This document shows positions 62,536 through 64,000 of a stretch of 64,000 nucleotides of DNA, piece by piece. The DNA is from Haemophilus haemolyticus. Lineage in GTDB: Bacteria; Pseudomonadota; Gammaproteobacteria; Enterobacterales; Pasteurellaceae. The stretch spans positions 722,501 to 786,500 of the forward strand of contig NZ_CP031243.1 in the NCBI RefSeq assembly GCF_003352385.1, given 5' to 3'. The notes beneath the pieces are model-generated. The model ran no database searches. It saw only the letters and a list, made by a program, of their open reading frames with translations, and was not told where the DNA came from. The position numbers were made by a program, and so were the translations under genes. Within the stretch, counting starts at the first letter, position 1. Each line of letters begins with the position of its first letter.

Positions 62536-64000
62536 ATGGAATTAAATAGATTATTAATAGTGAAATTTGTGAAAATTTCCTTTCCTTTCCTTTCCTTTCC
62601 TTTCCTTTCCTTTCCTTTCCTGCATATTCTCAGGATTCTAATTCGGAAGAAAATAAACCTTTACCTCTTAACGAGGAAGGGTATGAGGCTAGAAAAAAAT
62701 CTATTACAGATAATATAAATAAGGCTGTTGAGGATATTAAGAAAAAAGAAAAAGAAGTTAAATATGACTTTGAGACTGAAGGAAGACCTAATGTTAATTG
62801 GGATGAAACTCATAGTGTATTTTCACATTATAATACGCCTACGGAAAATGTAGGTTATTATTTATTTCAAATAGGAAGTGGGTTCCCCAATGTTAATAAT
62901 TTGAAGTTGATTAACAATACAGATCTTTCATCTTATACCGAAGTTTTTTCTACGCGTTGGGTAAAAAATGGACAATATGGTTCTGGCGTAAATAATCTCG
63001 CTTATATTGAAAATAATGGAAATATTACTGGAAAAGGAACAGGAAGTAATGAACCTGCAATACATTTTATTTCTGAAAATGATTTTTATTTTAAAAATAA
63101 TGGAAAAATAACAACAAATGCTCAAGGGACGATAGCTACGAATGGAAGAATGGTATTAGAAAATAAAAGCTCTTTATCTAAGCATGATATTTCAGGGCGT
63201 AAGACCGCTATCTTAAATAGCGGTAAATTAGATGACCTGAGTATTTGGGGGCGCGATTTGTTTTTTTCTAATACGGGAGAGTTTAATAATACTCGTGGGG
63301 GGCGTCCAATATCAAAACGAGAATATATAAATGCTGGGCTCAATGAAGTTTTTAGATCATATGAAGATTTGATAAACTTCATGACTGATCAACTTAGAGA
63401 ATATCCTCGTATTAGCGCAAATAACTTATATGGAGTAAATAGTGGAAAGCTAAGTGGCCTTATACAAATGACATTTAAGGACGGATATTTTATTAATTCA
63501 GGTGAGATTGATGGGCTTCTCCTTACGGCTAATAAGGGCTTATTTGTTAATCGCGGTAAAGCATTAGTAAATATATATAGTTATAGTGGTGCACAAAAAT
63601 TAACAGTGGATTTAAAAGATTCTACACTTTTAAAGAATTCTTCTCTTGACCGAAAGCAAGCTGAAACTCGTGTTATCGTCAATGAAAAAACAATTATTGA
63701 AGATATTTTAGAAGCGTATGGAACCAATGAAACCCTTGTCGTAAGCAGAGATAAAGATAACGAAGAGAATGAAATTCATAATTTTGAAGCCAATAAATAT
63801 GTTGGTTTCGAGCATTTAGAAATGCAAGGGAAATGGGATATTAAGAAATATGATGCTAAATTCAATCAATCTATCGCTTTTGATAATGCAAATGTTGAGT
63901 TGGCAGGTCGAACATTAGATAGTCCAGAAGTAAAAAATTCAGAAAATAGTGCTATTAATGTTACGTCTAACGCTGACGTAAAAGGAAATTTTACAAATCA
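62536..64000 (+). CDS. Autotransporter-like surface protein, phase-variable (OFF), continues past the window
   Basis: ATG at 62536 (MELNRLLIVKFVKI) leads into nine TTTCC repeats, read as ISFPFLSFPFL. As sequenced, this frame goes on to HILRILIRKK and stops at 62718. The long open frame downstream starts at 62622 (AYSQDSNSEENKPL...) and is shifted by one. With 8 or 11 copies the ATG would join it, giving a signal peptide with hydrophobic repeat core and likely cleavage near FPAYS. The passenger has about 460 visible residues, rich in Asn/Gly/Lys/Ser/Thr and without Cys, with beta-helix-like recurring NNGxI/NSG turns (IENNGNITG, FKNNGKITT, FINSGEIDG). The C-terminal barrel lies beyond the window, so the class is inferred. 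Confidence 0.75.
62576..62620 (+). repeat. Pentanucleotide repeat (TTTCC) x 9
   Basis: 45 bp, nine perfect tandem copies of TTTCC inside the signal-peptide coding region. Five-base steps shift the reading frame at every gain or loss, so slipped-strand mispairing would switch the gene on or off. Confidence 0.98.

Overview
The window comes from a Haemophilus of the H. influenzae / H. haemolyticus group. The sequence is AT-rich and dotted with the 9-bp Pasteurellaceae DNA-uptake core AAGTGCGGT (both strands, sometimes as inverted pairs that form terminators). The gene content (nqrABCDEF-apbE-nqrM, yajG-bolA, leuABCD with a Leu leader, iga-recF-dnaN-dnaA, rpmH-rnpA-yidD-yidC-mnmE, crp-yheU-slmA-dut-coaBC, radC-rpmB-rpmG-mutM) matches blocks I recall from H. 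influenzae Rd, but the blocks are joined in a different order. Species cannot be fixed from this window alone.

Layout. 1-5.6 kb: an accessory iron/siderophore segment (a broken TonB-dependent receptor, an intact catecholate-type TonB receptor, and a periplasmic siderophore-esterase-like hydrolase) abutting a gor (glutathione reductase) fragment that lacks both ends. 5.6-14.2 kb: yajG, bolA and the complete Na+-translocating NADH:quinone reductase operon with its two maturation factors ApbE and NqrM. 14.3-22.5 kb: housekeeping genes (mnmA, pgeF, rluD, bamD, smpB, pfkA, a lipoprotein, yaaA) and the competence gene dprA behind a CRP-S site. 22.7-27.8 kb: leucine operon with promoter, leader peptide and attenuator. 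27.8-38.6 kb: a block (alaA, menF-menD-menH, an MFS transporter, an M48 lipoprotein protease, mtr) bounded by two same-orientation remnants of an IS150-like element, with a third, full-length but decayed copy inside. 38.7-43.4 kb: iga, an IgA1-protease autotransporter split by a frameshift at a G6 tract, with 123-bp tandem repeats in the linker. 43.7-53.4 kb: recF-dnaN-dnaA and, divergently, rpmH-rnpA-yidD-yidC-mnmE, an mntP remnant and ppiD. 53.5-62.4 kb: hinT-ycfL-nagZ-rlmC, an unexplained structured spacer, crp-yheU-slmA-dut, coaBC, radC (CRP-S site), rpmB-rpmG with a structured leader, and mutM. 62.5-64 kb: the start of an autotransporter-like surface protein whose signal-peptide region contains nine TTTCC repeats. 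With nine repeats the start codon is out of frame with the passenger, so this looks like a phase-variable gene in the OFF state.

The most interesting elements are the TTTCC-repeat autotransporter, the siderophore segment abutting the gor remnant, the frameshifted iga, the IS-bounded men block, the structured rpmB leader, and the paired competence-regulon sites. Gene symbols rest on recognising protein sequence and synteny from memory; no database search was run.
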